DNA of 64,000 nucleotides, from assembly GCA_964479045.1 (NCBI GenBank), contig CAYZJI010000014.1, positions 1 to 64,000 of the forward strand, in the 5' to 3' direction. The translations under genes were made by a program, and so were the position numbers. This DNA comes from 2-02-FULL-47-50 sp964479045. GTDB lineage: Bacteria; Pseudomonadota; Gammaproteobacteria; Eutrophobiales; Eutrophobiaceae. Within the stretch, counting starts at the first letter, position 1, and the number at the start of each line of letters is the position of its first letter. Positions 41,284 through 50,710 of the stretch are shown here, piece after piece. The notes under the pieces are model-generated. The model made no database searches. It was not told the DNA's origin and worked only from the letters and a program-made list of their open reading frames with translations.

Positions 41284-42168
41284 TCACATCTCGGGTTCTT
41301 TCATTTTTCCAAGATGCTCATGGAAATATCCATGCAATAAACTATATCTGAAAGCCAGCTTTGTATTTTGAGTCTTTTGGTGGTTGATTAATTGTTGGTG
41401 CACATAATGATAAGCTTCATGGTATATATTTGCATCAATGCCATTCATCATATTATTTTTAAAATAATCCCCCAAGTAATTCAATATTATTCGCCCATCA
41501 AAATCATTACTAAGTAGCTTCAAACAAGCTTCAGCAACAGTTGATTCAAATTTGCATATGAGATTATTATCTTCGCAATTTTGATTAGCATAAGAAGTTA
41601 AATAATCAACAACTTCATTTTGAATTAAAATTCGTGGATATTCTGCAAGAATTGACTCTGCTTCATAAGCGTCAGCTACTACTTTCCCATATATTTCATT
41701 ATTATTGATTTCTGTGCCTATGCCTATCGATATGCCAATACGGATTGGTTTTTTACCTGCAAGGCTGATAAGAAAAAGTCCGCCGCAAGCGGCTAAAGCA
41801 GCATATAGTCCTCTCATGGGGGAGTAATCACCTTTTGGCATAAGTGGTATGTAGATTACCAAGCCATCAGAAAAATTTTGAAACTTAATCTGAGTTTTAT
41901 TTAACTTTTCAAGTTCGGGCTTGTCTTTGAAAGGACTTTCATTTTTGGTTATTTCAAATGTATCAAAGAACATTTTACAATGAGATTGTAAATCTTTAAC
42001 TGCAACCACGGTTTCTTTTATAGTATCAATAAAAATTCTGTATTCAGGACAATCTTTATTTTCTGGGAGTGAATTTAAATTTTTAAGTTTATCTCTTTGA
42101 CCAAGCAGGTCTACAAAAGCCACAAAATAATAGCCAAACAATAAGTTCTTATCGGGGTTTTCATCCAT
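41284..42168 (-). CDS. Class III nucleotide cyclase-like protein
   Basis: A 294-residue protein with features of a class III cyclase homology domain. YYFVAFVDLLGQRDKL has a candidate metal Asp at 20, NFSDGLVIYIPL has the second Asp at 101, and IRIGISIGIGTEI with EIYGKVVADAYEAESILAEY (about 142-178) resembles the region after the second Asp in cyclases. Members of this widespread uncharacterised group usually read RxGIxxGxxxEI...IYGPAL-AYxLES-YPRI. Catalytic activity is not established. GC content is far below the neighbours, suggesting recent transfer. ATG at 42168 is preferred to TTG at 42183. It sits back-to-back with hicB and may be defence-related, but no effector gene is adjacent. Confidence 0.6.
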   Translation of the reverse strand: MDENPDKNLLFGYYFVAFVDLLGQRDKLKNLNSLPENKDCPEYRIFIDTIKETVVAVKDLQSHCKMFFDTFEITKNESPFKDKPELEKLNKTQIKFQNFSDGLVIYIPLMPKGDYSPMRGLYAALAACGGLFLISLAGKKPIRIGISIGIGTEINNNEIYGKVVADAYEAESILAEYPRILIQNEVVDYLTSYANQNCEDNNLICKFESTVAEACLKLLSNDFDGRIILNYLGDYFKNNMMNGIDANIYHEAYHYVHQQLINHQKTQNTKLAFRYSLLHGYFHEHLGKMKEPEM

Positions 42169-42209
42169 TAGTGTTTCCCACAATAAATTTTGAGAAAACT
42201 GAATATATA

Positions 42210-42236
42210 AATAAGCCCGGACTTACCGGGCTTATT
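42210..42236. terminator. Strong hairpin after fhs
   Basis: AATAAGCCCGG and CCGGGCTTATT form a perfect 11-bp stem around ACTTA, A/T-rich on both sides, so it can work in either direction. It is 26 bp past the fhs stop on the minus strand and marks the border of the AT-rich accessory island. Confidence 0.85.
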
Positions 42237-42261
42237 GTTACTAATGTAAAGCATGAAAAAA

Positions 42262-43938
42262 TCAGAACAATCCGGTGATATTGCCGTGTTCGTCGATATC
42301 GATCTTTTCGGCCGATGGAACTTTCGGTAAACCCGGCATGGTCATCATGTCACCGCAGATGGCAACGATGAAGCCGGCACCGTTTGAAATTCTCACCTCA
42401 CGTACATTAAGTGTGTGTCCGCTCGGTGCGCCCTTGATATTGGGATCGGCACTGAAGGACATTTGCGTTTTGGCCATGCAGACCGGGAATTTGCCGTAGT
42501 CCTTGTTCCATTCATCCAGTTGTTTCTTCACGGCATCCGCAAACGTTACATTGCCAGCACCATAAATCTTGGTAGCGATGGCGGTGATCTTTTCCTGCAG
42601 CGTCATGTTGTCGTCATACACAAAAGTGTGTTTCTTTTTGGAACTGTCGATGACTTTCACAACGGCCCTGGCCAGATCTTCCGCGCCCTTGCCGCCTTCG
42701 GCCCAGTGTTTGGCGACGACGAAGGTGCCGCCGAGAGATTCGATCTTGTCCTTGAGCAGTTTGATTTCGGCTTCGGTATCGAAAGTGAAGTGATTCACGG
42801 ATACCACACAGGGCAAACCATAATGATCGCGAATATTGGTCAGATGTTTTTCAATATTCACCAGACCCTTGCTGAGCGCTTCCAGGTTTTCCTTGTTCAG
42901 ATCTTCTTTTTTTACACCGCCGTGGAATTTTAATGCACGGATGGTGGCGACCAGCACGACTGCGGCAGGATTCAATCCAGCCATGCGGCATTTGATGTCG
43001 ATGAATTTTTCCGCACCGAGGTCCGCGCCGAAACCGGCTTCGGTCACGCAGTAATCCGCAAGTTTTAAAGCAGTCTTGGTGGCCGTAACACTGTTACAAC
43101 CATGCGCAATATTGGCAAACGGGCCGCCATGCACGAAGGCAGGGTTGTTTTCCAGCGTTTGTACGAGGTTTGGTTTGATGGCATCTTTCAACACGGTTGC
43201 CATGGCTCCCTGCGCTTTCAGATCGCGGGCGTAAACCGGTTTTTTATCGCCCTGGGTATATCCAATGATAATCCGGCCCAGACGATCTTTCAGATCCATC
43301 AACGAAGTGGCGAGACAAAGAATCGCCATGATTTCGGAAGCCACGACGATGTCGTAGCCATCTTCGCGCAGGAAGCCGTTGGCGGTGCCGCCGATGCCGA
43401 TCACGATCTTGCGCAGGGCCCGGTCATTCATATCCACCACGCGCTTCCATTGGATCAGGCGCGGATCGATGCGCAGTTCATTGCCGTGATTGATATGGTT
43501 GTCGATCATGGCGGAAAGCAGATTATGGGCCGCGCCGATGGCATGAAAATCACCGGTGAAATGCAGGTTGATGTCTTCCATCGGGACGATCTGGGCATAA
43601 CCACCACCCGCCGCGCCGCCTTTCACACCAAACACCGGGCCGAGGGATGGTTCGCGCAGACAGATAATGGCTTTCTTGCCGATTTTGTTAAGTGCGTCGC
43701 CCAGACCCACTGTCGTGGTGGTTTTACCTTCACCGGCGGGCGTCGGGCTGATGGCCGTCACCAGGATCAGTTTTCCGTCCGGCTTGTTTTTAATTTCATT
43801 GAGGAAATCCAGGGACAGCTTGGCCTTGGTGTGGCCATAGGGTTCCAGATATTTGGCATCAATACCGAGCTTGGTCTTGGCCAGCTCGATAATGGGTTTC
43901 ATGGTCGCTTTTTGTGCGATTTCGATATCAGACAGCAT
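42262..43938 (-). CDS. fhs: Formate-tetrahydrofolate ligase
   Basis: Fhs (FtfL) makes 10-formyl-tetrahydrofolate from formate, THF and ATP, the gate by which formate enters the serine cycle. The 558-residue length is typical. The ATP loop at about 65-75 is TPAGEGKTTTTVGLGDAL. Other family stretches are KGGAAGGGYAQIVPMEDINL, FHAIGAAHNLLSAMIDNHIN, HGGPFANIAHGCNSVTATKT and TEAGFGADLGAEKF. GGAGAC is just upstream of the start. Together with sga, hprA, mtkAB, mcl and ppc it supports C1 assimilation. mtdA and fch, often linked, are not in the window. Confidence 0.96.
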   Translation of the reverse strand: MLSDIEIAQKATMKPIIELAKTKLGIDAKYLEPYGHTKAKLSLDFLNEIKNKPDGKLILVTAISPTPAGEGKTTTTVGLGDALNKIGKKAIICLREPSLGPVFGVKGGAAGGGYAQIVPMEDINLHFTGDFHAIGAAHNLLSAMIDNHINHGNELRIDPRLIQWKRVVDMNDRALRKIVIGIGGTANGFLREDGYDIVVASEIMAILCLATSLMDLKDRLGRIIIGYTQGDKKPVYARDLKAQGAMATVLKDAIKPNLVQTLENNPAFVHGGPFANIAHGCNSVTATKTALKLADYCVTEAGFGADLGAEKFIDIKCRMAGLNPAAVVLVATIRALKFHGGVKKEDLNKENLEALSKGLVNIEKHLTNIRDHYGLPCVVSVNHFTFDTEAEIKLLKDKIESLGGTFVVAKHWAEGGKGAEDLARAVVKVIDSSKKKHTFVYDDNMTLQEKITAIATKIYGAGNVTFADAVKKQLDEWNKDYGKFPVCMAKTQMSFSADPNIKGAPSGHTLNVREVRISNGAGFIVAICGDMMTMPGLPKVPSAEKIDIDEHGNITGLF

Positions 43939-44104
43939 GCCGGTGTCTCCTTCAGATGTTGACCGGTGTAAGAGCCTCGTGAGGGGAGGTAAGAATTTCT
44001 AACCGGTATTTATTATATATTTTGTTACCGCTGTGGCCGGGCTGTGACCGCCACCATGCCGGTATTTTAGCCTGATATATCCCGGGACTCTATTCTGAAT
44101 TGCA

Positions 44105-44974
44105 TCAATCCGGCTCGACCACACGTGGCATGTTGCGACGCTGCAGGGTCATGGAACCGGCAATAATGACCAGCAGGGCGCCAATCAACGTATAGATGTC
44201 AGGCTGTTCCGCCCAGATTATCCAGCCAAAAATGGCGGCAAATACGACAGTGCTGTAGGTATAGGGACCGATCTGGGCAGCCGGTGCCAGACTGTAGCTA
44301 TAGGTTAGCAGCAATTGTGCGCAGGTCGCGGCAGCACCGGCACCCGCCATAATCAGTAAGGTCTGTAGAGTAGGTGTCTGCCAGATCCAGTACAGGGGCA
44401 TGGCAGAAATCAGGGTTGAAGTCAGGCTGAAATAAAACACAATGCGCAGGGTCGGCTCTGTGCTGGACAGATCACGGATGGTGACCATGGCTACGGCTGC
44501 AAATATTGCTGACAGCAGACCAATCCATGCAGCCGCCTTGAAGATATGTATGCCTGGTTTGAGGATGAAACACAAACCGATAAACCCTATGAAAATCGCT
44601 GCAATCAGCTTGGCTGAAGGCCGTTCACCCAGCCACAGCAGCGCAATAATGGCGATGAAAATCGGTGAGGAATAATTGAGCAGCACTGCCTCGGCCAGTT
44701 GCAGGTGGGCGATGGCGTAGAAAAACATGTACATGGCGGTGAGCCCGGACAAACTGCGTACCACATGCGCACCCAACCGCCGGGTTTTGAGTTGGGTAAT
44801 GCCTCTCGGATACAACCATGGCAGCAGGAACAGCAGTCCGAAACTGTTGCGCAGAAATACCGCGATTTCGAACGGCAATTCGGCAGTGGCATGGCGCACG
44901 CCCGTACCCATGATGGCAAACATGAGCGATGCCAGCAGGGCGCAATACGCGCCGCGCAAATGTTGTTTATCCAT
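44105..44974 (-). CDS. DMT-superfamily (EamA) transporter
   Basis: A 289-residue inner-membrane protein with ten hydrophobic segments in two EamA repeats. RGAYCALLASLMFAIMGTGV starts the first, and QIGPYTYSTVVFAAIFGWII lies near the end of the second. Related to the RhaT/EamA group that exports amino acids or metabolites; substrate unknown. It is not closely similar in sequence to the EamA protein at 4149-5042. It is divergent from pyrG across a 223-bp gap. Confidence 0.87.
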   Translation of the reverse strand: MDKQHLRGAYCALLASLMFAIMGTGVRHATAELPFEIAVFLRNSFGLLFLLPWLYPRGITQLKTRRLGAHVVRSLSGLTAMYMFFYAIAHLQLAEAVLLNYSSPIFIAIIALLWLGERPSAKLIAAIFIGFIGLCFILKPGIHIFKAAAWIGLLSAIFAAVAMVTIRDLSSTEPTLRIVFYFSLTSTLISAMPLYWIWQTPTLQTLLIMAGAGAAATCAQLLLTYSYSLAPAAQIGPYTYSTVVFAAIFGWIIWAEQPDIYTLIGALLVIIAGSMTLQRRNMPRVVEPD

Positions 44975-45025
44975 ATAAACGGACGGGTCTTGACGTACAA
45001 AAGGATGCGGATCATACAGGATTTT

Positions 45026-45050
45026 CAGGCGTTCCGGCGGGCCTGTTTTT
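45026..45050 (+). terminator. Attenuator-like hairpin upstream of pyrG
   Basis: CAGGC (45026-45030) pairs with GCCTG (45041-45045), followed by TTTTT. It points toward pyrG, about 150 bp before its start, in a gap where no plus-strand gene ends. It could be a leader attenuator; the 5-bp stem is short, so this is tentative. Confidence 0.3.
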
Positions 45051-45197
45051 CGAGGTAGTGAACCGCTGTAAATTCTGATAGCATCCCGGCCAATTCATTA
45101 TGAAACCGCCACGCACACCATTGATGTTAATGGGCGATCCGGCAGGATCGGTGCGGACGGCTCCCTCCACGTTACAACCCAGTCCCGGAACCAGGCG

Positions 45198-46853
45198 ATG
45201 ACGCATTTTGTGTTTATTACCGGCGGTGTAGTGTCTTCATTGGGCAAGGGCATTGCCTCCGCATCACTGGCGGCCATCCTCGAGGCCCGCGGACTGAAAG
45301 TCACGCTCATCAAGCTTGACCCGTATATCAATGTCGACCCCGGCACCATGAGCCCGTTTCAGCATGGTGAAGTGTATGTCACCGAAGACGGGGCCGAAAC
45401 CGATCTGGACCTCGGCCATTATGAACGCTTCGTTCGTACCACCATGGGCAAGAGTAACAATTACACCACAGGGCGGATTTATCTGAATGTGATCCAGCGC
45501 GAACGGCGTGGAGATTATCTGGGAGGGACGGTGCAGGTCATCCCGCATATCACCGATGAAATCAAACGCTGTATCTTCGAAGGTGCGGGCGATGCCCAGA
45601 TTGCCATGGTGGAAATCGGCGGCACGGTCGGTGATATTGAATCACAGCCGTTTCTGGAAGCCATCCGCCAGTTGCGTGTGGAACTTGGCCCGGAACGTAC
45701 ACTGTTCATGCATCTGACCCTGGTACCGTTTATCGCCGCTGTGGGTGAAATCAAGACCAAACCCACCCAGCATTCCGTCAAGGAACTACGTTCGATTGGT
45801 ATTCAGCCCGATATTCTGATGTGCCGCACGGAATCGCCGCTGCCGGAGAACGAGCGCAAGAAAATGGCCCTGTTCACCAACGTGCCGGAGAGCGCCATTA
45901 TTTCCGCAGTGGATGTGGACAATCTCTACAAGATCCCGCGCCTCCTGCACGAACAGGGACTGGATGAAATTGTCACCCGCAAGTTTGGACTGAATGTGCC
46001 ACCGGCCGATTTGCATGAATGGGACAAGGTGGTGAATGCGATTGAGCATCCGCAGCGTGAAGTGAATATCTGTATGGTGGGCAAATACATTGATCTTGCC
46101 GATTCCTACAAATCACTGACTGAAGCACTCAAGCATGCCGGTATACACACGCAGACACGGGTGAACATCACCTATATCGATTCAGAGAATCTGGAAAAGA
46201 TCGGCACCGACGCACTGGATCAAATGGACGCCATCCTGGTACCAGGAGGCTTTGGCAAACGCGGCATCGAAGGCAAGATCAGGGCAGTGCAATATGCACG
46301 GCAGAATGACATTCCCTATCTCGGTATTTGTCTGGGCATGCAGGTTGCGGTGATTGAATATGCACGCCACAAGGCAGGGCTTGAGGGTGCCAACAGTACT
46401 GAATTTGATCCGGAGGCCAAAGATCCGGTCATTGCCCTGATTACGGAGTGGCAGGAATCTGACGGCCATCTGGAACATCGTAACCGTGATTCTGATCTGG
46501 GAGGCACCATGCGCCTCGGTGGTCAGCAATGCCGGCTGCTTGAAGGTTCCATGGTCAGGGAATTGTATGGACAGGAAGAAATTACCGAACGTCATCGCCA
46601 TCGTTATGAATTCAACAATCGCTACAAAGATCGACTGACATCGGCCGGACTACGTATTGCCGGAACCTCCATTGACGACAAGCTGGTTGAGATCATCGAA
46701 ATTCCGGATCATCCGTGGTTTATTGCCTGTCAGTTCCATCCGGAATTTACCTCCAATCCGCGTGACGGTCACCCGTTGTTCTCGGGATTTATCCGCGCCG
46801 CCAACAAATATCGTGCTGCACGTCAGCCACAGCTGAAAAATGCAGCTATGTAA
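45198..46853 (+). CDS. pyrG: CTP synthase
   Basis: PyrG aminates UTP to CTP using glutamine and ATP. The 551-residue protein has the N-terminal amidoligase domain (FVFITGGVVSSLGKGIASAS, the P-loop; LDPYINVDPGTMSPFQHGEV). The C-terminal class I glutaminase has the nucleophile Cys in YLGICLGMQVAVIEYARH and the His/Glu pair in ACQFHPEFTSNP. The start matches the E. coli protein. The 3' end overlaps kdsA by 14 bp, so the two genes are coupled. Confidence 0.98.
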   Translation: MTHFVFITGGVVSSLGKGIASASLAAILEARGLKVTLIKLDPYINVDPGTMSPFQHGEVYVTEDGAETDLDLGHYERFVRTTMGKSNNYTTGRIYLNVIQRERRGDYLGGTVQVIPHITDEIKRCIFEGAGDAQIAMVEIGGTVGDIESQPFLEAIRQLRVELGPERTLFMHLTLVPFIAAVGEIKTKPTQHSVKELRSIGIQPDILMCRTESPLPENERKKMALFTNVPESAIISAVDVDNLYKIPRLLHEQGLDEIVTRKFGLNVPPADLHEWDKVVNAIEHPQREVNICMVGKYIDLADSYKSLTEALKHAGIHTQTRVNITYIDSENLEKIGTDALDQMDAILVPGGFGKRGIEGKIRAVQYARQNDIPYLGICLGMQVAVIEYARHKAGLEGANSTEFDPEAKDPVIALITEWQESDGHLEHRNRDSDLGGTMRLGGQQCRLLEGSMVRELYGQEEITERHRHRYEFNNRYKDRLTSAGLRIAGTSIDDKLVEIIEIPDHPWFIACQFHPEFTSNPRDGHPLFSGFIRAANKYRAARQPQLKNAAM

Positions 46854-47652
46854 TTTTACCGTTGGAGACGGTGCACCTTTCTTTTTGATTGCCGGGCCAT
46901 GTGTGGTGGAGAGCGAAGCCATGGCGATGGACACGGCTGGCAAGTTGAAAGAAATCACCCAACAACTCGGGATTCCGTTTATTTATAAATCGTCTTATGA
47001 CAAAGCCAACCGGACTTCACATGAAAGTTATCGTGGCCCCGGCATAGAACAGGGCCTGGCAATACTCGAGAAGGTGAAAAAAACGCTTGGTGTGCCGTTA
47101 TTGACTGATGTGCATGAAGATACGCCGTTAAATGAGGTCTCTGCAGTGGTGGATGTATTGCAGACACCGGCCTTTCTCTGCCGGCAAACCAATTTCATCC
47201 AGAATGTTGCGCGTCAGGGCAAGCCGGTGAACATCAAGAAAGGTCAGTTTCTTGCGCCATGGGATATGCTGAATGTGGTGGAGAAGGCCAAGGCTACCGG
47301 TAATCAGCAGATCATGGTGTGTGAACGCGGCGTGAGCTTCGGTTACAATTATCTGGTCAGTGACATGCGCGCGCTGGTCGTGATGCGTGATACAGGTTGC
47401 CCGGTAGTTTTTGATGCCACACATTCCGTGCAGATGCCGGGAGGTCTTGGTGGCAAGTCCGGAGGCCAGCGTGAATTTGTTCCGGCACTGGCCCGCGCGG
47501 CGGTGGCGGTGGGTATCGCAGGTTTGTTTATGGAAACCCATCCTGATCCGGATCGGGCCATGAGTGATGGTCCGAATTCCTGGCCGCTGGATAAGATGAG
47601 CGATTTGTTGAATACACTTAAACAAATCGACGCAGTTGCCAAAAAATCATAA
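46840..47652 (+). CDS. kdsA: 3-deoxy-8-phosphooctulonate synthase
   Basis: KdsA condenses PEP with arabinose-5-phosphate to KDO-8-phosphate for LPS, which indicates a Gram-negative outer membrane. The 270-residue TIM barrel shows FFLIAGPCVVESEAMAMD, FIYKSSYDKANRTSHESYRG, TDVHEDTPLN and DATHSVQMPGGLGGKSGGQR. It has Cys in the AGPCVVES motif, a feature associated with metal-dependent KdsA, although other ligands would need an alignment. The gene lies in the conserved pyrG-kdsA-eno order. Confidence 0.97.
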   Translation: MQLCNFTVGDGAPFFLIAGPCVVESEAMAMDTAGKLKEITQQLGIPFIYKSSYDKANRTSHESYRGPGIEQGLAILEKVKKTLGVPLLTDVHEDTPLNEVSAVVDVLQTPAFLCRQTNFIQNVARQGKPVNIKKGQFLAPWDMLNVVEKAKATGNQQIMVCERGVSFGYNYLVSDMRALVVMRDTGCPVVFDATHSVQMPGGLGGKSGGQREFVPALARAAVAVGIAGLFMETHPDPDRAMSDGPNSWPLDKMSDLLNTLKQIDAVAKKS

Positions 47653-47681
47653 TTAAAAATACAAGCTGAGGTAAATGATAA

Positions 47682-48968
47682 GTGTCAGCAATAGTTAATG
47701 TGATTGCCCGTGAGGTGATCGATTCACGCGGTAATCCGACGATTGAAGCCGAGGTTTATACTGAAAAAGGTGCGATGGGGTCCGCTATGGTGCCATCCGG
47801 CGCCTCCACCGGGCAGCGCGAAGCTTTGGAACTGCGTGACGGCGATCCCAAACGCTACAAGGGCAAGGGGGTGTTGAATGCCGTCAACAACATCATGCAC
47901 AAAATCAATCCCGTGATAGAAGGCAAGGATGTTACCGATCAGGCTGGCGTCGATCGGCTGATGATTGAACTGGATGGAACTCCAAACAAAGCGCATCTGG
48001 GCGCCAATGCCATACTGGCGGTGTCCATGGCCACTGCGCGGGCAGCGGCGAATGAAGAAGGTGTACCGCTCTATCAATATCTCGGTGGTGAAGGCATGTT
48101 CCAGATGCCGGTGCCCATGATGAACATCATCAATGGTGGCGCCAACGCCGACAACAGCGTGGATATGCAGGAGTTCATGATTTTGCCGGTGGGTGCGGCC
48201 AGTTTGCGCGAAGCGGTGCGTTATGGGGCGGAAGTGTTTCACTCATTGAAGTCGGTACTCAGCAATAAAGGACTGGGCACGACCGTTGGTGATGAAGGCG
48301 GATTTGCTCCGAATCTTTCATCTAATGAATCAGCGATACAAGTAATCCTCGAAGCGATAGAAAAATCCGGTTATCGTCCGGGCGAGGATATTCTGCTCGG
48401 TCTGGATGTCGCGAGTTCAGAGTTTTACAAAAACGAACGTTACAATCTTGAGTCAGAAAACAAGAGTCTGTCGTCAGCAGAATTTCTTGATTACATCACC
48501 CCCTGGTTCAGCAAATACCCCATTATTACGATGGAAGACGGCATGGCTGAAGATGACTGGGTCGGCTGGAAATTGCTGACAGACCGGCTTGGCAAAAAAG
48601 TGCAGCTTGTGGGTGATGATCTGTTTGTCACCAACACCGAGATCCTGCAGGAAGGCATCGATAAAGGCATCGGCAATTCCATCCTGATCAAGGTCAACCA
48701 GATCGGCTCTCTCACAGAAACACTCGCCGCAATTGATATGGCCAAACGGGCTGGTTATACCGCAGTAATATCACATCGCTCCGGGGAAACTGAAGATACG
48801 ACTATTGCTGATCTGGCCGTGGCCACGTCAGCCGGCCAGATCAAAACCGGTTCCATGTCGCGTTCCGATCGCGTTGCCAAGTACAACCGCCTGATCAAGA
48901 TTGAAGATCAACTCGGCAAGCGCGCACAGTATCCTGGACGGAAAGCCTTTTATAATCTGGGTAAATGA
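47682..48968 (+). CDS. eno: Enolase
   Basis: Enolase interconverts 2-phosphoglycerate and PEP. It is needed to turn glycerate from the serine cycle into the PEP used by Ppc. The 428-residue protein starts with GTG and has IAREVIDSRGNPTIEAEVYT and GAILAVS-type NAILAVSMATARAAANEEGV. It also has DEGGFAPNL, the metal ligands in ITMEDGMAEDDW and LVGDDLFVTNTEIL, and ISHRSGETEDTTIADLAVAT. The last 4 bases overlap ftsB. Confidence 0.98.
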   Translation: MSAIVNVIAREVIDSRGNPTIEAEVYTEKGAMGSAMVPSGASTGQREALELRDGDPKRYKGKGVLNAVNNIMHKINPVIEGKDVTDQAGVDRLMIELDGTPNKAHLGANAILAVSMATARAAANEEGVPLYQYLGGEGMFQMPVPMMNIINGGANADNSVDMQEFMILPVGAASLREAVRYGAEVFHSLKSVLSNKGLGTTVGDEGGFAPNLSSNESAIQVILEAIEKSGYRPGEDILLGLDVASSEFYKNERYNLESENKSLSSAEFLDYITPWFSKYPIITMEDGMAEDDWVGWKLLTDRLGKKVQLVGDDLFVTNTEILQEGIDKGIGNSILIKVNQIGSLTETLAAIDMAKRAGYTAVISHRSGETEDTTIADLAVATSAGQIKTGSMSRSDRVAKYNRLIKIEDQLGKRAQYPGRKAFYNLGK

Positions 48969-49276
48969 AGGCGCTCTCATTCATTTTGATATCCCTGCTG
49001 CTGGTGTTGCAGTACCGGCTCTGGATCGGTCACGGCAGTCTTACCGACGTGCATCATCTGGAGCAGGCCAGTGCCGCCCAGATTCTGGAGAACGATGAGC
49101 TGCGCGAACGCAACCAGACACTGGCTGCAGAAGTGCATGATCTAAAACATGGTCTGGAAGCCATCGAGGAACGCGCCCGCAGTGAAATGGGGATGATCCG
49201 GAATGATGAAACGTTCTACCATGTCATTCATGAACCGGAACAGAACAGTCCGGCTGCCGCAGCAACACAGGAATAA
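48965..49276 (+). CDS. ftsB: Cell division protein FtsB
   Basis: A 103-residue bitopic protein of the FtsQLB divisome complex. It has a short N-terminus, one transmembrane helix at about 3-21 (LSFILISLLLVLQYRLWIGH), then a periplasmic coiled coil (LENDELRERNQTLAAEVHDL KHGLEAIEERARSEMGMI in two adjacent pieces). The eno-ftsB-ispD order is the standard gammaproteobacterial one. ATG overlaps the eno stop (ATGA), implying translational coupling. Confidence 0.95.
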   Translation: MKALSFILISLLLVLQYRLWIGHGSLTDVHHLEQASAAQILENDELRERNQTLAAEVHDLKHGLEAIEERARSEMGMIRNDETFYHVIHEPEQNSPAAAATQE

Positions 49277-49282
49277 AAAACC

Positions 49283-49978
49283 ATGGCTGCAGAAGTACGT
49301 TACTGGGCGGTCATTCCCGCCGCCGGTGTCGGTGCACGGATGGGTGTGGACGTACCCAAACAATACCTGCAAATTCATGCCAAACCGGTTATCGAATATT
49401 CGCTGGATGTGTTTTGCCGGCATCCCCGAATCTCCGGGGTGATGGTCGCACTTTCTGCTCAGGATATGCACTGGAAAACGCTGACAGTTTCCGGAAATAA
49501 AAAGATCACGACAACAGCTGGTGGCGCAGAACGCTGTCATTCGGTTTTAAACTGTCTGCAGTTGTTATCACGACAGGCGCAGGCGGAAGACTGGGTACTG
49601 GTGCATGATGCCGCCCGTCCTTGTCTGCAAACAGAAGATATTGATCGATTGATTGCACAACTATCAAACCACGCCTGTGGTGGTCTGCTGGCCGTGCCGG
49701 TACGTGACACCATGAAACGCGCAGAGACGGATAATACAGTGAGTGCAACCGTCAATCGCGAAGGTTTATGGCATGCGTTAACACCGCAGATGTTTCGTCT
49801 TGGCGCTTTGACTGCCGCCTTGCAACAGGCCATAGACAATGGTCATCAGGTGACGGACGAAGCCCAGGCGATGGAACTGACCGGCGCCAAACCCTTGCTG
49901 GTGGAAGGAAGAATCGAGAATATCAAGATTACCCGGCCGGGGGATCTGAAACTCGCGGAAATGTATCTGTCTCAATAA
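49283..49978 (+). CDS. ispD: 2-C-methyl-D-erythritol 4-phosphate cytidylyltransferase
   Basis: IspD makes CDP-methylerythritol in the MEP isoprenoid pathway, consuming CTP. The 231-residue protein has the signature VIPAAGVGARMGVDVPKQYL, GGAERCHSVLNCLQLL, VLVHDAARPCLQTEDID and TDEAQAMELTGAKPLLVEGR. The ATG at 49283 lies 6 bp after ftsB. ispF follows after 13 bp, giving two MEP pathway steps in one operon. Confidence 0.97.
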   Translation: MAAEVRYWAVIPAAGVGARMGVDVPKQYLQIHAKPVIEYSLDVFCRHPRISGVMVALSAQDMHWKTLTVSGNKKITTTAGGAERCHSVLNCLQLLSRQAQAEDWVLVHDAARPCLQTEDIDRLIAQLSNHACGGLLAVPVRDTMKRAETDNTVSATVNREGLWHALTPQMFRLGALTAALQQAIDNGHQVTDEAQAMELTGAKPLLVEGRIENIKITRPGDLKLAEMYLSQ

Positions 49979-49991
49979 CGGGGGAACTGCC

Positions 49992-50459
49992 ATGAGAATC
50001 GGACATGGTTATGATGCACACACGTTTGCCACTGCTCGCCCGTTGATACTGGGTGGAGTTACCGTGCCCTATGAATTGGGACTTGCAGCCCATTCTGATG
50101 GTGACGCGGTCATCCATGCCCTGTGTGATGCGCTGCTGGGGGCGGCGGCACTTGGCGATATCGGCAAGCATTTCCCGGATACCGCGAAAGAATTCAAGAA
50201 CATCGACAGCCGTATTCTGTTGCGCAAGGTCCAGTCGCTGCTCGTGGAGAAAAAACTGAAACTCATCAATGCGGATATCACCATTCAGGCCCAGGCCCCC
50301 AAACTTGCCGCCTATATTCCAGCCATGCGTGAGAATCTCGCCGCTGATCTGCATACCGCTGTTGACAATATCAACATAAAAGCCACGACTACCGAAGGCA
50401 TGGGCTTTATTGGCCGCAAGGAGGGCATTGCAGTGCATGCCGTCGCCCTTTTGGGGTAG
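49992..50459 (+). CDS. ispF: 2-C-methyl-D-erythritol 2,4-cyclodiphosphate synthase
   Basis: IspF cyclises CDP-methylerythritol phosphate. The 155-residue protein has the zinc ligands in RIGHGYDAHTFA (DxH) and in LAAHSDGDAVIHALCDALLG. ALGDIGKHFPDT and the C-terminal TTEGMGFIGRKEGIAVHAVA also match. GGGGAACTGCC precedes the ATG. truD, which usually comes next, is missing. Confidence 0.98.
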   Translation: MRIGHGYDAHTFATARPLILGGVTVPYELGLAAHSDGDAVIHALCDALLGAAALGDIGKHFPDTAKEFKNIDSRILLRKVQSLLVEKKLKLINADITIQAQAPKLAAYIPAMRENLAADLHTAVDNINIKATTTEGMGFIGRKEGIAVHAVALLG

Positions 50460-50548
50460 ATGTCCTGCCATTCTTTGTCGATCCGCGCATTCCCTGTTAC
50501 CGTCTGGCAGAAGCCCAGTGTGCACTGGAAAAAATTACCGGACCACGC

Positions 50549-50710
50549 ATGAAGATGCACAGGTTTTCTATAAAAGCTTTTCTCAACACATTACGTAAAT
50601 GCAAATTGTATGATTACGAGCAACATTGCTGGATGGATTTTGAGGGTAATATTACCGGCCGGGTCAGGTTCCCGGCTCAGCAGGGCCATCACCTTGGCAA
50701 AGCGGCCTGA
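50549..50710 (+). CDS. Possible 53-residue orphan reading frame
   Basis: The 259-bp gap between ispF and the convergent kinase gene has one plausible plus-strand frame, MKMHRFSIKAFLNTLRKCKL onward, ending at 50710. The frame is open further upstream, to about the ispF stop, which hints at a gene remnant. No family is recognised and no ribosome-binding site is clear. It may be non-coding. Confidence 0.2.
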   Translation: MKMHRFSIKAFLNTLRKCKLYDYEQHCWMDFEGNITGRVRFPAQQGHHLGKAA

